DNA of 64,000 nucleotides, taken from NCBI GenBank assembly GCA_039725955.1, contig CP091033.1, positions 372,001-436,000 of the forward strand, written 5' to 3'. This document shows positions 35,188-43,618 of this stretch, one piece after another. Both the position numbers and the translations under genes were made by a program. This DNA comes from Sinorhizobium sp. B11 (GTDB taxonomy: Bacteria; Pseudomonadota; Alphaproteobacteria; Rhizobiales; Rhizobiaceae). Position 1 is the first letter of the stretch, and every line of letters starts with the position of its first letter. The notes under the pieces were generated by a model. That model ran no database searches. It was given only the letters and a program-made list of their open reading frames with translations, and was not told the origin of the DNA.

Positions 35188-35865
35188 ATGCGCGTCTTGC
35201 TGGCGGAAGATGAACCGGAAATGGCTGCCGTGCTGGTGGCGGCGCTCCGCAACAACAATATCATCACGGACCACGTTTCCACGATCGAGGCAGCCGAGGA
35301 GGCCGTGAGGCTGAACAGCTATGATGCGCTGCTGCTTGACCGCAGCCTGCCGGACGGCGACGGGCTGGAGCTGATCGCCGACGCGCGCCGCATCCAGCCG
35401 GCTGTCCCGGTTATCATGCTGACGGCGCGCGGCGATCTGAAGGACCGGATAGAAGGTCTCGATCTCGGTGCCGATGACTATCTCGCCAAGCCCTTTGCCG
35501 TCGAGGAGCTGATGGCGCGTTTGCGCGCCATTCTGCGCCGTCCGGGGAATATCGAGATCGAGAGCCTGTGCCTCGGCCGGCTGCATTTCAACCTGCGCAA
35601 CCGCGAGGCGCGCGTCGGCGAGACGGCACTCGAACTGCCTCGCCGCGAATTGCTGGTGCTGGAAGCGCTGATGCGCCGGGCTGGGCGCACGGTGGAGCGC
35701 TCAAGCCTCGAGGAAGCGGTCTATGGCATGGACGACGAGATCCAGTCCAACGCGCTGGATGCGCATGTCTCGCGGGTGCGCCGCAAGCTCGATGCTGCGG
35801 GCGCCGGTGTCGAGATCCATACGATTCGTGGCGTCGGTTACCTGATCCGGCAGGCCCGGCCATGA
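35188..35865 (+). CDS. OmpR-family response regulator
   Basis: 225 residues. The receiver domain holds acidic residues in VLLAEDEPEM, the phospho-acceptor aspartate in DALLLDRSLPDGDG, and the conserved lysine in DDYLAKPFAVEEL. The winged-helix effector domain is LELPRRELLVLEALMRRAGRTVERSSLEEAVYGMDDEIQSNALDAHVSRVRRKL. It is coupled to the kinase gene by a 4-bp overlap. Target genes unknown. Confidence 0.93.
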   Translation: MRVLLAEDEPEMAAVLVAALRNNNIITDHVSTIEAAEEAVRLNSYDALLLDRSLPDGDGLELIADARRIQPAVPVIMLTARGDLKDRIEGLDLGADDYLAKPFAVEELMARLRAILRRPGNIEIESLCLGRLHFNLRNREARVGETALELPRRELLVLEALMRRAGRTVERSSLEEAVYGMDDEIQSNALDAHVSRVRRKLDAAGAGVEIHTIRGVGYLIRQARP

Positions 35866-37232
35866 AGAAGATGAAGTTCTATTCGCTGAAATGGAGGCTG
35901 ATCCGCCGGCTGGTGGCGCTGCAGGCCGCGACCCTGGTGCTGATCGCGATCGCCTTTGCCTTCGTCTTCTGGATTTCGGGCATGAGCGGCATTTTCGCTC
36001 CAGATGAACATGCAATCGATGCGGTTTCGGAATCGATTGCCTGGAACGCCGACGGTTCGATGCGTATCACCAACACCGACGATCTGGGTTACCAGCGCGA
36101 AAAGGCGGCCGACTTCTGGTTTCTAGTGCGCGATCAGCAGGGCCGCATGGTCAGCGAAGGCAATGTACCGGCGCAATATCTCGCCATCGCCGCGTCGGGT
36201 AGCGATATCGCCGAAGCCCGTTTCAATGGGGACGAGGACAATCCAGCGACGATTGCCGCACGCCTGCAAAAAATAAGGACGGATCACGGCGATCTGCTCG
36301 TCATCGTCGGCCGACAGGGCAGCCTTTCGGCCGGCAAACTGCTGGTCGTCTTCATGGCGATCGCTTCCGGTATAGTGCTGCCGGTGATTTTGCTGACGGG
36401 CCTGATAACACTGGCGGTCACACCATTCGTGGCGCGAGGCATCCACCGCGGATTGAGCGAGGTGGCGCAGGCGGCACAGGGCATCGACGGGACGACACGC
36501 GGCTACCGTTTGCCGCTGGAAAACGTGCCGGAAGAAGTTGCGCCGCTGGTGATTGCCATGAACGAGACGCTGCAACGGCTCGACGATGACCATAACAAGC
36601 AGCGACGCTTCATGCTGGCCGCCGCCCATGAGCTGCGTACGCCGATCGCCATCCTGCAGAACCGCCTGGAAACCATGCCGCCAACGGAGGCGACCAACCG
36701 GCTGCTGGAAGATGTCGCCCGCCTTTCGACACTGGCCCAGCAGCTGCTCGACCTGCAGAGGCTCAATCAGGAGCCGGTGCCGGATTGTTCCGTCGACCTT
36801 GCTACGGTCGCCCGCCGGCAGGCCGCAGAACTTGCGCCACTGATCATCGCCGCCGGCTATCAGGCAAATTTCGAGTTGCGCTCGATGCCGGAACGTATCC
36901 TCGGTGATGAGACTGCGCTGGAGCGGGCGATCGCCAACCTGGTTCAGAACGCCATCCAGCATGGCGGCAGGAGCGGCACCATCACCATCGCCGTGGAGCG
37001 CCCGGCACAGATTTCCGTCAGCGATGAAGGCCCGGGTATCGCGCCCGAGGACCGGGAGCGGATCTTCGAACCCTTCCAGCGTGCGAACGGTCGCAGCCAG
37101 GGCATTGGCCTCGGCCTCCACCTCGTGCGCGAGATCGTCAAAATACATCACGGGCGGGTATGGGTATCGGATGCGACCGGCGGCGGAGCCGCCTTCAACA
37201 TGAGCTTCGAGCCGACAGCGCAGAGCGCCTAA
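35862..37232 (+). CDS. Sensor histidine kinase
   Basis: 456 residues from ATG 35862, overlapping the regulator stop (ATGA). Two membrane helices (VALQAATLVLIAIAFAFVFWISG and LLVVFMAIASGIVLPVILLTGLITLAV) flank a periplasmic domain of about 140 residues. A HAMP-like linker, the phospho-acceptor histidine in AAAHELRTPIAILQNRL, and the ATPase boxes (NLVQNAIQHGG, DEGPGIAPEDRERIF, GIGLGLHLVREIVK) follow. The signal is unknown; the periplasmic domain has no motif I recognise. Confidence 0.93.
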   Translation: MKKMKFYSLKWRLIRRLVALQAATLVLIAIAFAFVFWISGMSGIFAPDEHAIDAVSESIAWNADGSMRITNTDDLGYQREKAADFWFLVRDQQGRMVSEGNVPAQYLAIAASGSDIAEARFNGDEDNPATIAARLQKIRTDHGDLLVIVGRQGSLSAGKLLVVFMAIASGIVLPVILLTGLITLAVTPFVARGIHRGLSEVAQAAQGIDGTTRGYRLPLENVPEEVAPLVIAMNETLQRLDDDHNKQRRFMLAAAHELRTPIAILQNRLETMPPTEATNRLLEDVARLSTLAQQLLDLQRLNQEPVPDCSVDLATVARRQAAELAPLIIAAGYQANFELRSMPERILGDETALERAIANLVQNAIQHGGRSGTITIAVERPAQISVSDEGPGIAPEDRERIFEPFQRANGRSQGIGLGLHLVREIVKIHHGRVWVSDATGGGAAFNMSFEPTAQSA

Positions 37233-37302
37233 AACTTTCAGTGATGCGGATAAACGTCATGCTCGCATCATTTGAAAGGAGAATATCGGCGTCGATCAAT
37301 CG

Positions 37303-37886
37303 ATGCTGGAGACCTGCATGCAACAGCCGCCGTTGGCCGCCTTCTTTAGTGCCCTTCTCGCCGAGCCCAGGAAAATCGGCGCGATCGTGCCCTCGGGAGG
37401 GCGGCTGGCGCGGTTGATGACCAGTGAGATCGAGCCTTCGGCGGGCAGGGTGCTGGAGCTTGGCCCGGGGACCGGGGTCTTCACCGAGGCGCTTCTGAAA
37501 CGCGGCCTGCCGGCGCGAGACCTGACACTGGTGGAGCTCGAAACCCGCTTCATCGCTCCGTTGCAGCAGCGTTTTCCTGAGGTGACCGTACTCCAGCGCG
37601 ATGCGCGCGAGCTTGCAGCCTGCAAGGCAGAACTTGGACTGCAGGCAGCAATCGTCAGCGGACTGCCCTTTCGCAATATGCCCCGGAGATCATCCGCGCC
37701 ATTGTCGGCGGCAGTTTCGGCCTGCTGGACCGTGGTGGCGCCTTCTACCAGTTCACCTACGGCCGTGCCTGCTCGGTCCCGTCAGACGTGCTCGATGAGT
37801 TCGGGCTGCAGGCGGAGAGGCTCGGCCGGGTACGCCTGAATATCCCGCCAGCCAGCGTCTTTCGCATTTCGCGCCGCCCGGATTGA
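37303..37886 (+). pseudogene. Phospholipid N-methyltransferase-like SAM enzyme, frameshifted
   Basis: The first frame encodes a short methyltransferase of the phospholipid N-methyltransferase/rRNA-dimethylase type: FFSALLAEPRKIGAIVPSGGRLARLM, motif I VLELGPGTGVFTEALLKRGL, and QAAIVSGLPFRN. The rest reads in another frame as YAPEIIRAIVGGSFGLLDRGGAFYQFTYGRACSVP to IPPASVFRISRRPD, ending 37886. The break is at CTTTCGCAATATG; adding one base restores the frame, and 584 nt is one less than a multiple of three. The start codon is uncertain because AAGGAG lies too far upstream. It may be real decay or a missed base. Confidence 0.7.
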
Positions 37887-37964
37887 CGGATGCGGTTTTG
37901 CTGGACTTCGTTGATTTCAGCCGGCTGGCTGGTCCAGAGTTTCTAAAGCGTTGTGCGACATGGG

Positions 37965-38720
37965 CTAGCGCAGCACGGTGCGCAGTGTCGCCTGGGTTTC
38001 CCTTAGCAGCGGCAGATAGCGCGCGACCATCTCGGACGCCGGCACATGGGCGGCCGGTGCGCCGATGTTGATGGCGGCCACGGTCTGACCGCGATCGTTC
38101 TCGACCGGTACGGCAATGGAGCAGAGGCCGATCTCAAGCTCCTGGTCGATGAGAGCATAGCCCTGTGCGCGAACCTTGCGGAACTCGGCCATCAGTTCCA
38201 CAGGATCGGTCTTCGTGTTCGGCGTGTTCGCCTTCAGCTCGCTTCGGGAAAGAACTGCCCGTGCTTCGGCTTCAGGGAGGGCTGCAAGCAAGACACGGCC
38301 CATCGAGGCGCAATAGGCGGGAAGACGGCTGCCGGGTGTCAGGTTGATCGACATGACGCGGCGTTGCGAGGCACGGGCGATATAGACGATCTCGCCGCCG
38401 TCGAGTACCGATGCGGACGCGCTTTGGCCTGCCTTCTCGGAGAGCGCATCGAGATGCGGCTGAATGAGCACCGGCAGCGGCGTCGCCTCCAGATAGGCAT
38501 GCCCGAGCCGCAGGATTTTCGGCGTCAGCGTGAAGAACTTGCCGTCGTAATCGGCATAACCGAGATCGGCAAGCGTCAGTAGCGAGCGACGCACCGTGGC
38601 GCGATCGAGGCCGGTTAGCTTCGCTGCATCCGTGATCGAAAGCCGGCGATGCATTTCGCCGAAGGCTTCGATCACCTTGAGGCCGCGGGCGAAGCCGCTG
38701 ACGAAATCACTTTCCCGCAT
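37965..38720 (-). CDS. pcaR: IclR-family regulator, PcaR/PobR type
   Basis: 251 residues. The winged helix (SITDAAKLTGLDRATVRRSLLTLADLGYADYDGKFFTLTPKILRLGHAYL) and effector domain (GEIVYIARASQRRVMSINLTPGSRLPAYCASMGRVLLAAL) are of the PcaR/PcaU/PobR branch of IclR proteins, which respond to aromatic acids or beta-ketoadipate. A matching operator lies upstream of pcaI at 40883-40921. It is separated from pcaIJF by an amidase, a DUF454 protein and a small gene. Assignment as PcaR rather than PobR rests on the lack of pobA here. Confidence 0.82.
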   Translation of the reverse strand: MRESDFVSGFARGLKVIEAFGEMHRRLSITDAAKLTGLDRATVRRSLLTLADLGYADYDGKFFTLTPKILRLGHAYLEATPLPVLIQPHLDALSEKAGQSASASVLDGGEIVYIARASQRRVMSINLTPGSRLPAYCASMGRVLLAALPEAEARAVLSRSELKANTPNTKTDPVELMAEFRKVRAQGYALIDQELEIGLCSIAVPVENDRGQTVAAINIGAPAAHVPASEMVARYLPLLRETQATLRTVLR

Positions 38721-38792
38721 GGGCTTGTGTGGCTCCTTCCCGACAGCTTGGAAGTGTGGCTTCGCGGGATCTATGATCGGATGGGTTATGGA

Positions 38793-39704
38793 TCAGCGTA
38801 CCGGGAGCCATTTCTTCGCTATCCGGCAGGCGACTGTATAGGCGGGGTCGAAGACGTTGCCTATATCGTAGCGGACCACCTGGCCGAGCAGATGGCTGGC
38901 TGCCACCTTCGACAGGCCGTAATCCGCCACAAGCAGATTCAGCATTTCGGTCGTCGCATGCTGCAATGCCTGATCCAGCGGCCTGGCGTTGCCGATGGCG
39001 ATGATATCATCGGCAATTTCGGCTCTCGGCCAGGATATCGACCTTTGTTTTTCGACGGTGAGACGGACTGTCACCTCAAACGTCGTCTCGACGCCGGTAC
39101 CGACGATTTCGCCATCACCCTGAACGGCGTGGCAGTCGCCGAGGAAGAACAATGCGCCTGATACCGAGATCGGGAACCAGATCGTCGCGCCCGGACCGAG
39201 CAGGCGATAATCCATGTTCCCGCCATAGGCGCCGCTGGTAGCCGTCGAGATCGCCTGGCCGTGGCTTGGTGCCACGCCAAAGCAGCCGATCATCGGCGAG
39301 AGCGGCAGAACCAGCTTTTCGATGCCGGCAACCGGTTCCTTCAGTTGGACGGTCATCGCGCGTCGATCGATATGCCAGAGTGTCTTTTCGGATCTCGGAA
39401 GATCACGAACCGCCTCAGGGTCGATGACATTTGCCGCCAGAACACTGCGCGTGAAGCCCATGTCCCTTGTCGGTTTCATGTCCAGAATTTCGACCTTGAG
39501 GCTATCTCCGGGCTCGGCGCCTTCGACGAGAATTGGCCCGTTCATGGGGTTTGGACCGTGCGCTCGCTGAACCTCGTTCTCGTCGTAGCCCCAGGCATCG
39601 AGCGTGCGGGTGACGACCGTGTCACCGCTCGCGATCGTCAAAGCCGGAGGCAAGGTTCCAAGAACGTTGTAAAAGGCAGTTGCGACGAAATCGTGGGCCG
39701 TCAT
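38793..39704 (-). CDS. Acetamidase/formamidase family protein
   Basis: 303 residues. PPALTIASGDTVVTRTLDAWG, GPILVEGAEPGDSLKVEILDMKP, PLSPMIGCFGVAP and LFFLGDCHAVQGDGEIVGTGVET are family motifs. Members hydrolyse formamide or acetamide to ammonium and the acid using metal or acidic residues. The substrate is not predictable. It shares strand with the IclR regulator downstream but the gap (72 bp) leaves co-transcription open. Confidence 0.86.
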   Translation of the reverse strand: MTAHDFVATAFYNVLGTLPPALTIASGDTVVTRTLDAWGYDENEVQRAHGPNPMNGPILVEGAEPGDSLKVEILDMKPTRDMGFTRSVLAANVIDPEAVRDLPRSEKTLWHIDRRAMTVQLKEPVAGIEKLVLPLSPMIGCFGVAPSHGQAISTATSGAYGGNMDYRLLGPGATIWFPISVSGALFFLGDCHAVQGDGEIVGTGVETTFEVTVRLTVEKQRSISWPRAEIADDIIAIGNARPLDQALQHATTEMLNLLVADYGLSKVAASHLLGQVVRYDIGNVFDPAYTVACRIAKKWLPVR

Positions 39705-39858
39705 GGTAGAGTTCCGCTCGGATGTCTGGGGTGTTCTCTGAAGATGGTTCGATGAACTTACGCGTCAGCCGGGCGACCGTCGACGGCAAATTATGCTAAC
39801 GCGGGTGGATTGTTGAATATGGCGACGGAAGATGGTGGTCTGACGGGGAGTATGTGAA

Positions 39859-40281
39859 TTGAGTTCTACGCCAGGCCCATCGCGCAGCCCGCTGCAGCGG
39901 GCCGTCTATCTTTGCCTTGGTCTTGTGATGGTCGGCCTCGGCATTATCGGCGCCATCCTTCCGCTTATGCCGACAACGATTTTCCTGATCCTGGCAGCAT
40001 GGTTTTTCAGCCGCTCCTCTCCGCGTCTGGAGGCCTATCTGATGAATAGCCGATTTGGCGGCCCGTTGCGCGACTGGCGCGAGAACGGCTCGATTTCTCG
40101 TAAATCCAAGATGTTGGCGTTGACAGGGATGTCGGTTGGATACGCGGTATTCCTGATCGCGTCGAAGCCGTCGGTTTTCCTCGCGATCGCCGTCGGTGCA
40201 TCGATCCTGGCTAGCGCTGCTTACGTCGTCTCGCGGCCGGGTTCGACCGAGCCCAACCGGCCGAAGGAAAGCGACGGCTGA
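39859..40281 (+). CDS. DUF454 (YbaN-like) inner-membrane protein
   Basis: 140 residues from TTG 39859 with GGGGAG upstream. Three to four hydrophobic helices (LCLGLVMVGLGIIGAILPLMPTTIFLILAAWFF, then MLALTGMSVGYAVFLIA, VFLAIAVGASILASAAYVV) with the family motif LPLMPTTIFLILAAWFFSRSSPRLEAYL. Function of the family is unknown. It stands alone on this strand. Confidence 0.85.
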   Translation: MSSTPGPSRSPLQRAVYLCLGLVMVGLGIIGAILPLMPTTIFLILAAWFFSRSSPRLEAYLMNSRFGGPLRDWRENGSISRKSKMLALTGMSVGYAVFLIASKPSVFLAIAVGASILASAAYVVSRPGSTEPNRPKESDG

Positions 40282-40381
40282 TCAGTTTTGCCGGCAAGAG
40301 GCACTTTACAACGAACCTAAACTCAAATTATACGGCCCGCTCACTATTGCTCCCACACCCCAGCATTCCCATCTGAGCGCC

Positions 40382-40636
40382 ATGCCAAAAACTCATAAGC
40401 ACAAGTTCCTTCGGGAACAGTATCGACGCATGCTTTCGTCCGACCACCATATCGATCCACGCTGGCGCGACAGTTTCGACGCCTTCCTGACGGATATCGA
40501 CCACCTGGCACCCAACACCGGAAGCCGCCGAATTATTGGTCGCAGGAACCTCAAACTCGGCTTTGTGCCCGGAAATGTCGAGTGGCATTGGGAAAGCACG
40601 ACACTGCCTGCCTCACGCGAAAGCAGAGGACGCTAG
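40382..40636 (+). CDS. Small hypothetical protein with HNH-tail-like motif
   Basis: 84 residues, starting MPKTHKHKFLREQYRRMLSS; charged and soluble. The C-terminal part (RRNLKLGFVPGNVEWHW) resembles the end of HNH endonucleases of phage type, where Y-x-PGN-x-xW closes the active site. No HNH core histidines are recognisable, so this may be a remnant or an unrelated protein. No clear ribosome site; a longer in-frame start at 40196 runs into the DUF454 gene and is unlikely. Confidence 0.4.
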   Translation: MPKTHKHKFLREQYRRMLSSDHHIDPRWRDSFDAFLTDIDHLAPNTGSRRIIGRRNLKLGFVPGNVEWHWESTTLPASRESRGR

Positions 40637-41005
40637 GCCAGGCAGAGCGACACGGTTGAAAACAATCCGGCCAGAGTTCCAACATCTAGGCAGTCCGGTG
40701 TCAGCGCAACCGTGTCTTCGTCTTCTTGAATATTCTCTCTGCGGCCGCGCTTAGGCCCGCCTTGCTGACGATTTGACTTCATAGAGCATTGGCTTGCTAT
40801 GACATCCGGTGGATGGCTCCCCGCCATGGGCACGCACCACTTTCTGCGTAACCCGTCGCTTGTGCGCATCTACCTGTCGTGCTTTGTGCGATATGCGAAC
40901 AAATATCAAATAACGCACAAAAGTCTTGCGGATGGAGCGGCTCTCGCCTTATCCCTATCCTCAGGGAGGCACGAGACGGCCTCATCCGGCAAGGAGAAAT
41001 CCCGC
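40637..41005. other. Intergenic region upstream of pcaIJF
   Basis: 369 bp with no convincing gene. It contains the PcaR-type operator at 40883-40921 and a strong ribosome site (AAGGAG) just before pcaI. The pcaI frame is open back to 40799 but that extension is unlike CoA-transferases. Confidence 0.6.
40883..40921. promoter_or_regulatory. PcaR/PobR-type operator with third half-site
   Basis: On the minus strand 40883-40904 reads ATTTGTTCG-CATA-TCGCACAAA, matching the GTTCG-N4-TCGCACAA pattern I recall for IclR-type aromatic regulators (PcaU, PobR, PcaR). CGCACAAA recurs at 40914-40921, giving three related half-sites, as described for PcaU. TTTGTGCG at 40883-40890 and CGCACAAA at 40914-40921 also form a perfect 8-bp inverted repeat. 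The site is 85-123 bp upstream of pcaI. Confidence 0.65.
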
Positions 41006-41713
41006 ATGGACAAGACAATCAGGAGCGCGGCGGAAGCCATCTCCGAAATCGGCGATGGCGCCACCGTCATGATCGGTGGTTTCGGCGGCTCCGGCGCGCC
41101 GATCGAACTCATTCACGCCCTGATCGACAAGGGACCGAAGGGCCTTACGGTCATCAACAACAATGCCGGTAATGGCCGGATCGGCATCGCCGCCATGATC
41201 GATGCAGGCATGGTGCGGAAGATGATTTGCTCCTTTCCGCGCTCATCCGACCCGCGTGCCTTCACCGACAGGTACCTTGCCGGGCAAATCGAACTGGAGC
41301 TGGTGCCGCAGGGCACGCTCGCCGAGCGCATCCGCGCCGGCGGGGCTGGCATTCCTGCTTTCTACACTCCAACGGGCTACGGGACGGAGCTTGCAGACGG
41401 CAAGGTCATCGCCGAGTTCGATGGCCGCCATTATGTGCAGGAGCGCTGGCTGAAGGCCGATTTCGCGATCGTCAAGGCGCAAGTCGGCGATGTCCACGGC
41501 AACCTGACCTACAACAAGGCAGGCCGCAACTTTAACCCGCTGATGTGCATGGCCGCTGCCAAGACGATCGCGCAGGTCTCGACCATCGTGCCGGCCGGCG
41601 GCATCGATCCCGAGCATGTCGTCACACCCGGCATCTTTGTCGACCGCCTCGTCCAGATCGCCAATCCGCAACAGGAAGAAGAGCTCATTCGAGCCGGGGT
41701 GGCCTACATATGA
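41006..41713 (+). CDS. pcaI: 3-oxoadipate CoA-transferase subunit A
   Basis: 235 residues from ATG 41006 (AAGGAG upstream). It has the CoA-transferase fold with GATVMIGGFGGSGAPIELIHALID and SSDPRAFTDRYLAGQIELELVPQGTLAERIRAGGAGIPAFYTPTG. With PcaJ it transfers CoA from succinyl-CoA to beta-ketoadipate. It overlaps pcaJ by 4 bp. Control by PcaR is suggested by the operator upstream. Confidence 0.95.
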   Translation: MDKTIRSAAEAISEIGDGATVMIGGFGGSGAPIELIHALIDKGPKGLTVINNNAGNGRIGIAAMIDAGMVRKMICSFPRSSDPRAFTDRYLAGQIELELVPQGTLAERIRAGGAGIPAFYTPTGYGTELADGKVIAEFDGRHYVQERWLKADFAIVKAQVGDVHGNLTYNKAGRNFNPLMCMAAAKTIAQVSTIVPAGGIDPEHVVTPGIFVDRLVQIANPQQEEELIRAGVAYI

Positions 41714-42399
41714 CCGTCGACACCAGAGAAGATATCAAGCTCTCCAACGCCCAGATCGCCTGGCGGGCGGCGCAGGACATCGCCGATGGCGCCTATGTGA
41801 ACCTCGGCATTGGCTTTCCGGAAATGGTTGCCCGCTATCAGCCGCCGGGCCGGCAGGCGATCTTCCACACGGAAAACGGCATTCTCAATTTCGGCGAGGC
41901 GCCGCCATCAGGTGAGGAGGACTGGGACCTTATCAATGCTGGCAAGAAGGCGGTCACGCTAAAGCCGGGTGCGGCTTTCTTCCACCATGCCGACAGCTTT
42001 GCGATGGTGCGCGGCGGTCATCTCGATGTTGCGATCCTCGGCGCCTATCAGGTCGCTCAGAATGGCGATCTCGCCAATTGGCGCGTCGGTGCCAAGGGCG
42101 TGCCGGCAGTCGGCGGCGCCATGGATCTGGTGCACGGCGCCAAACAGGTCTGCGTCATCACCGAACACGTCACCAAGAACGGCGAGCCGAAGCTGGTCGA
42201 TAAATGCAGCTTCCCGCTGACGGGAGTGGCTTGCATCACCCGCATTTATACGAGCCACGCCGTCATCGACATCAAGGACGGACGTTTCGTGCTGCGCGAA
42301 AAACTTGCCGGCATGTCCGTCGAAGAACTGCAGGCCATGACTGGCGCGCAGCTTCATATCGAGGGGCCGGTTGCCGACCTCGTCGTTCCCGAACTTTGA
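41710..42399 (+). CDS. pcaJ: 3-oxoadipate CoA-transferase subunit B
   Basis: 229 residues; ATG overlaps the pcaI stop (ATGA). It carries the catalytic glutamate in FHTENGILNFG and the G-rich loop YVNLGIGFPEMVARY. It forms the active enzyme with PcaI. The next gene, pcaF, starts 10 bp after its stop. Confidence 0.95.
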   Translation: MTVDTREDIKLSNAQIAWRAAQDIADGAYVNLGIGFPEMVARYQPPGRQAIFHTENGILNFGEAPPSGEEDWDLINAGKKAVTLKPGAAFFHHADSFAMVRGGHLDVAILGAYQVAQNGDLANWRVGAKGVPAVGGAMDLVHGAKQVCVITEHVTKNGEPKLVDKCSFPLTGVACITRIYTSHAVIDIKDGRFVLREKLAGMSVEELQAMTGAQLHIEGPVADLVVPEL

Positions 42400-42409
42400 G
42401 GACAAGTCC

Positions 42410-43612
42410 ATGACCGAAGCCTTTATCTGCGATTATATCCGCACGCCGATCGGCCGTTATGGCGGCTCGCTTTCCTCCGTGCGCGCCGATGATCTCGGCG
42501 CCGTTCCGCTGAAGGCGCTGATGGCGAAGAATGCATCGGTCGACTGGGAGGCGGTCGACGACGTCATCTTCGGCTGCGCCAATCAGGCGGGCGAGGATAA
42601 CAGAAACGTTGCGCGCATGTCGCTGCTTCTCGCCGGTCTGCCGGTATCTGTGCCGGGCACGACGATCAACAGGCTCTGCGGGTCGGGCATGGATGCCGTC
42701 ACTACCGCAGCGCGTGCCGTCCGATCAGGCGAGGCCGAACTGATGATCGCCGGCGGCGTGGAGAGCATGTCACGCGCGCCTTTCGTGATGCCGAAGGCGG
42801 ATACTGCTTTTTCGCGTGCTGCCGAAATCCACGACACGACGATCGGCTGGCGGTTCGTCAATCCCTTGATGAAGAAGCAGTATGGCGTCGATTCCATGCC
42901 GGAAACCGGCGAGAACGTTGCCGAGGATTACAAGGTGAGCCGTGAGGACCAGGACGCTTTCGCCGTGCGCTCGCAGGGAAAGGCCGCGGCCGCACAGGCA
43001 AGCGGCAGGCTTGCCAGGGAAATCACTCCGGTGACCATCCCGCAGCGAAAAGGCGATCCGATCATCGTGGCGAAGGACGAGCATCCGCGTGCGACCAGCA
43101 TGGAAGCGCTCGCCAAGTTGCCGACGCCTTTCCGTCAGGGCGGCACCGTGACGGCCGGGAATGCCTCGGGCGTCAATGACGGGGCCGCGGCCCTCATAAT
43201 CGCGTCGGAGGCGGCAGCCAGGAAATATGGCTTGACGCCGATTGCCCGTATTCTCGGCGGTGCGGCCGGGGCTGTTCCGCCGCGTGTCATGGGCATCGGC
43301 CCGGTGCCGGCTTCGCGCAAGCTGATGGGGCGTCTCGGCCTGAAGCAGGAACAGTTCGACGTGATCGAACTCAACGAGGCCTTTGCAAGCCAGGGCCTCG
43401 CCGTGCTTCGTGAACTCGGCATTGCCGATGACGATCAGCGTGTGAACCGCAATGGCGGGGCAATTGCGCTTGGCCATCCGCTCGGCATGTCCGGCGCCCG
43501 TATCACCGGCACGGCAGCACTGGAACTTGGCGAAACCGGTAGCCGCTATTCGCTGTCGACCATGTGCATCGGTGTTGGCCAGGGCATTGCCGTGGCGCTT
43601 GAGCGGATTTGA
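42410..43612 (+). CDS. pcaF: 3-oxoadipyl-CoA thiolase
   Basis: 400 residues. Thiolase hallmarks are the nucleophilic cysteine in TTINRLCGSGMDAV near residue 90, NEAFASQG, the histidine in GGAIALGHPLGMSGAR and the second cysteine in STMCIGVGQG. It cleaves beta-ketoadipyl-CoA with CoA to succinyl-CoA and acetyl-CoA, the last step of the pathway. The pcaIJF neighbours make this role far more likely than acetoacetyl-CoA thiolase. Confidence 0.95.
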   Translation: MTEAFICDYIRTPIGRYGGSLSSVRADDLGAVPLKALMAKNASVDWEAVDDVIFGCANQAGEDNRNVARMSLLLAGLPVSVPGTTINRLCGSGMDAVTTAARAVRSGEAELMIAGGVESMSRAPFVMPKADTAFSRAAEIHDTTIGWRFVNPLMKKQYGVDSMPETGENVAEDYKVSREDQDAFAVRSQGKAAAAQASGRLAREITPVTIPQRKGDPIIVAKDEHPRATSMEALAKLPTPFRQGGTVTAGNASGVNDGAAALIIASEAAARKYGLTPIARILGGAAGAVPPRVMGIGPVPASRKLMGRLGLKQEQFDVIELNEAFASQGLAVLRELGIADDDQRVNRNGGAIALGHPLGMSGARITGTAALELGETGSRYSLSTMCIGVGQGIAVALERI

Positions 43613-43618
43613 ATCCGC

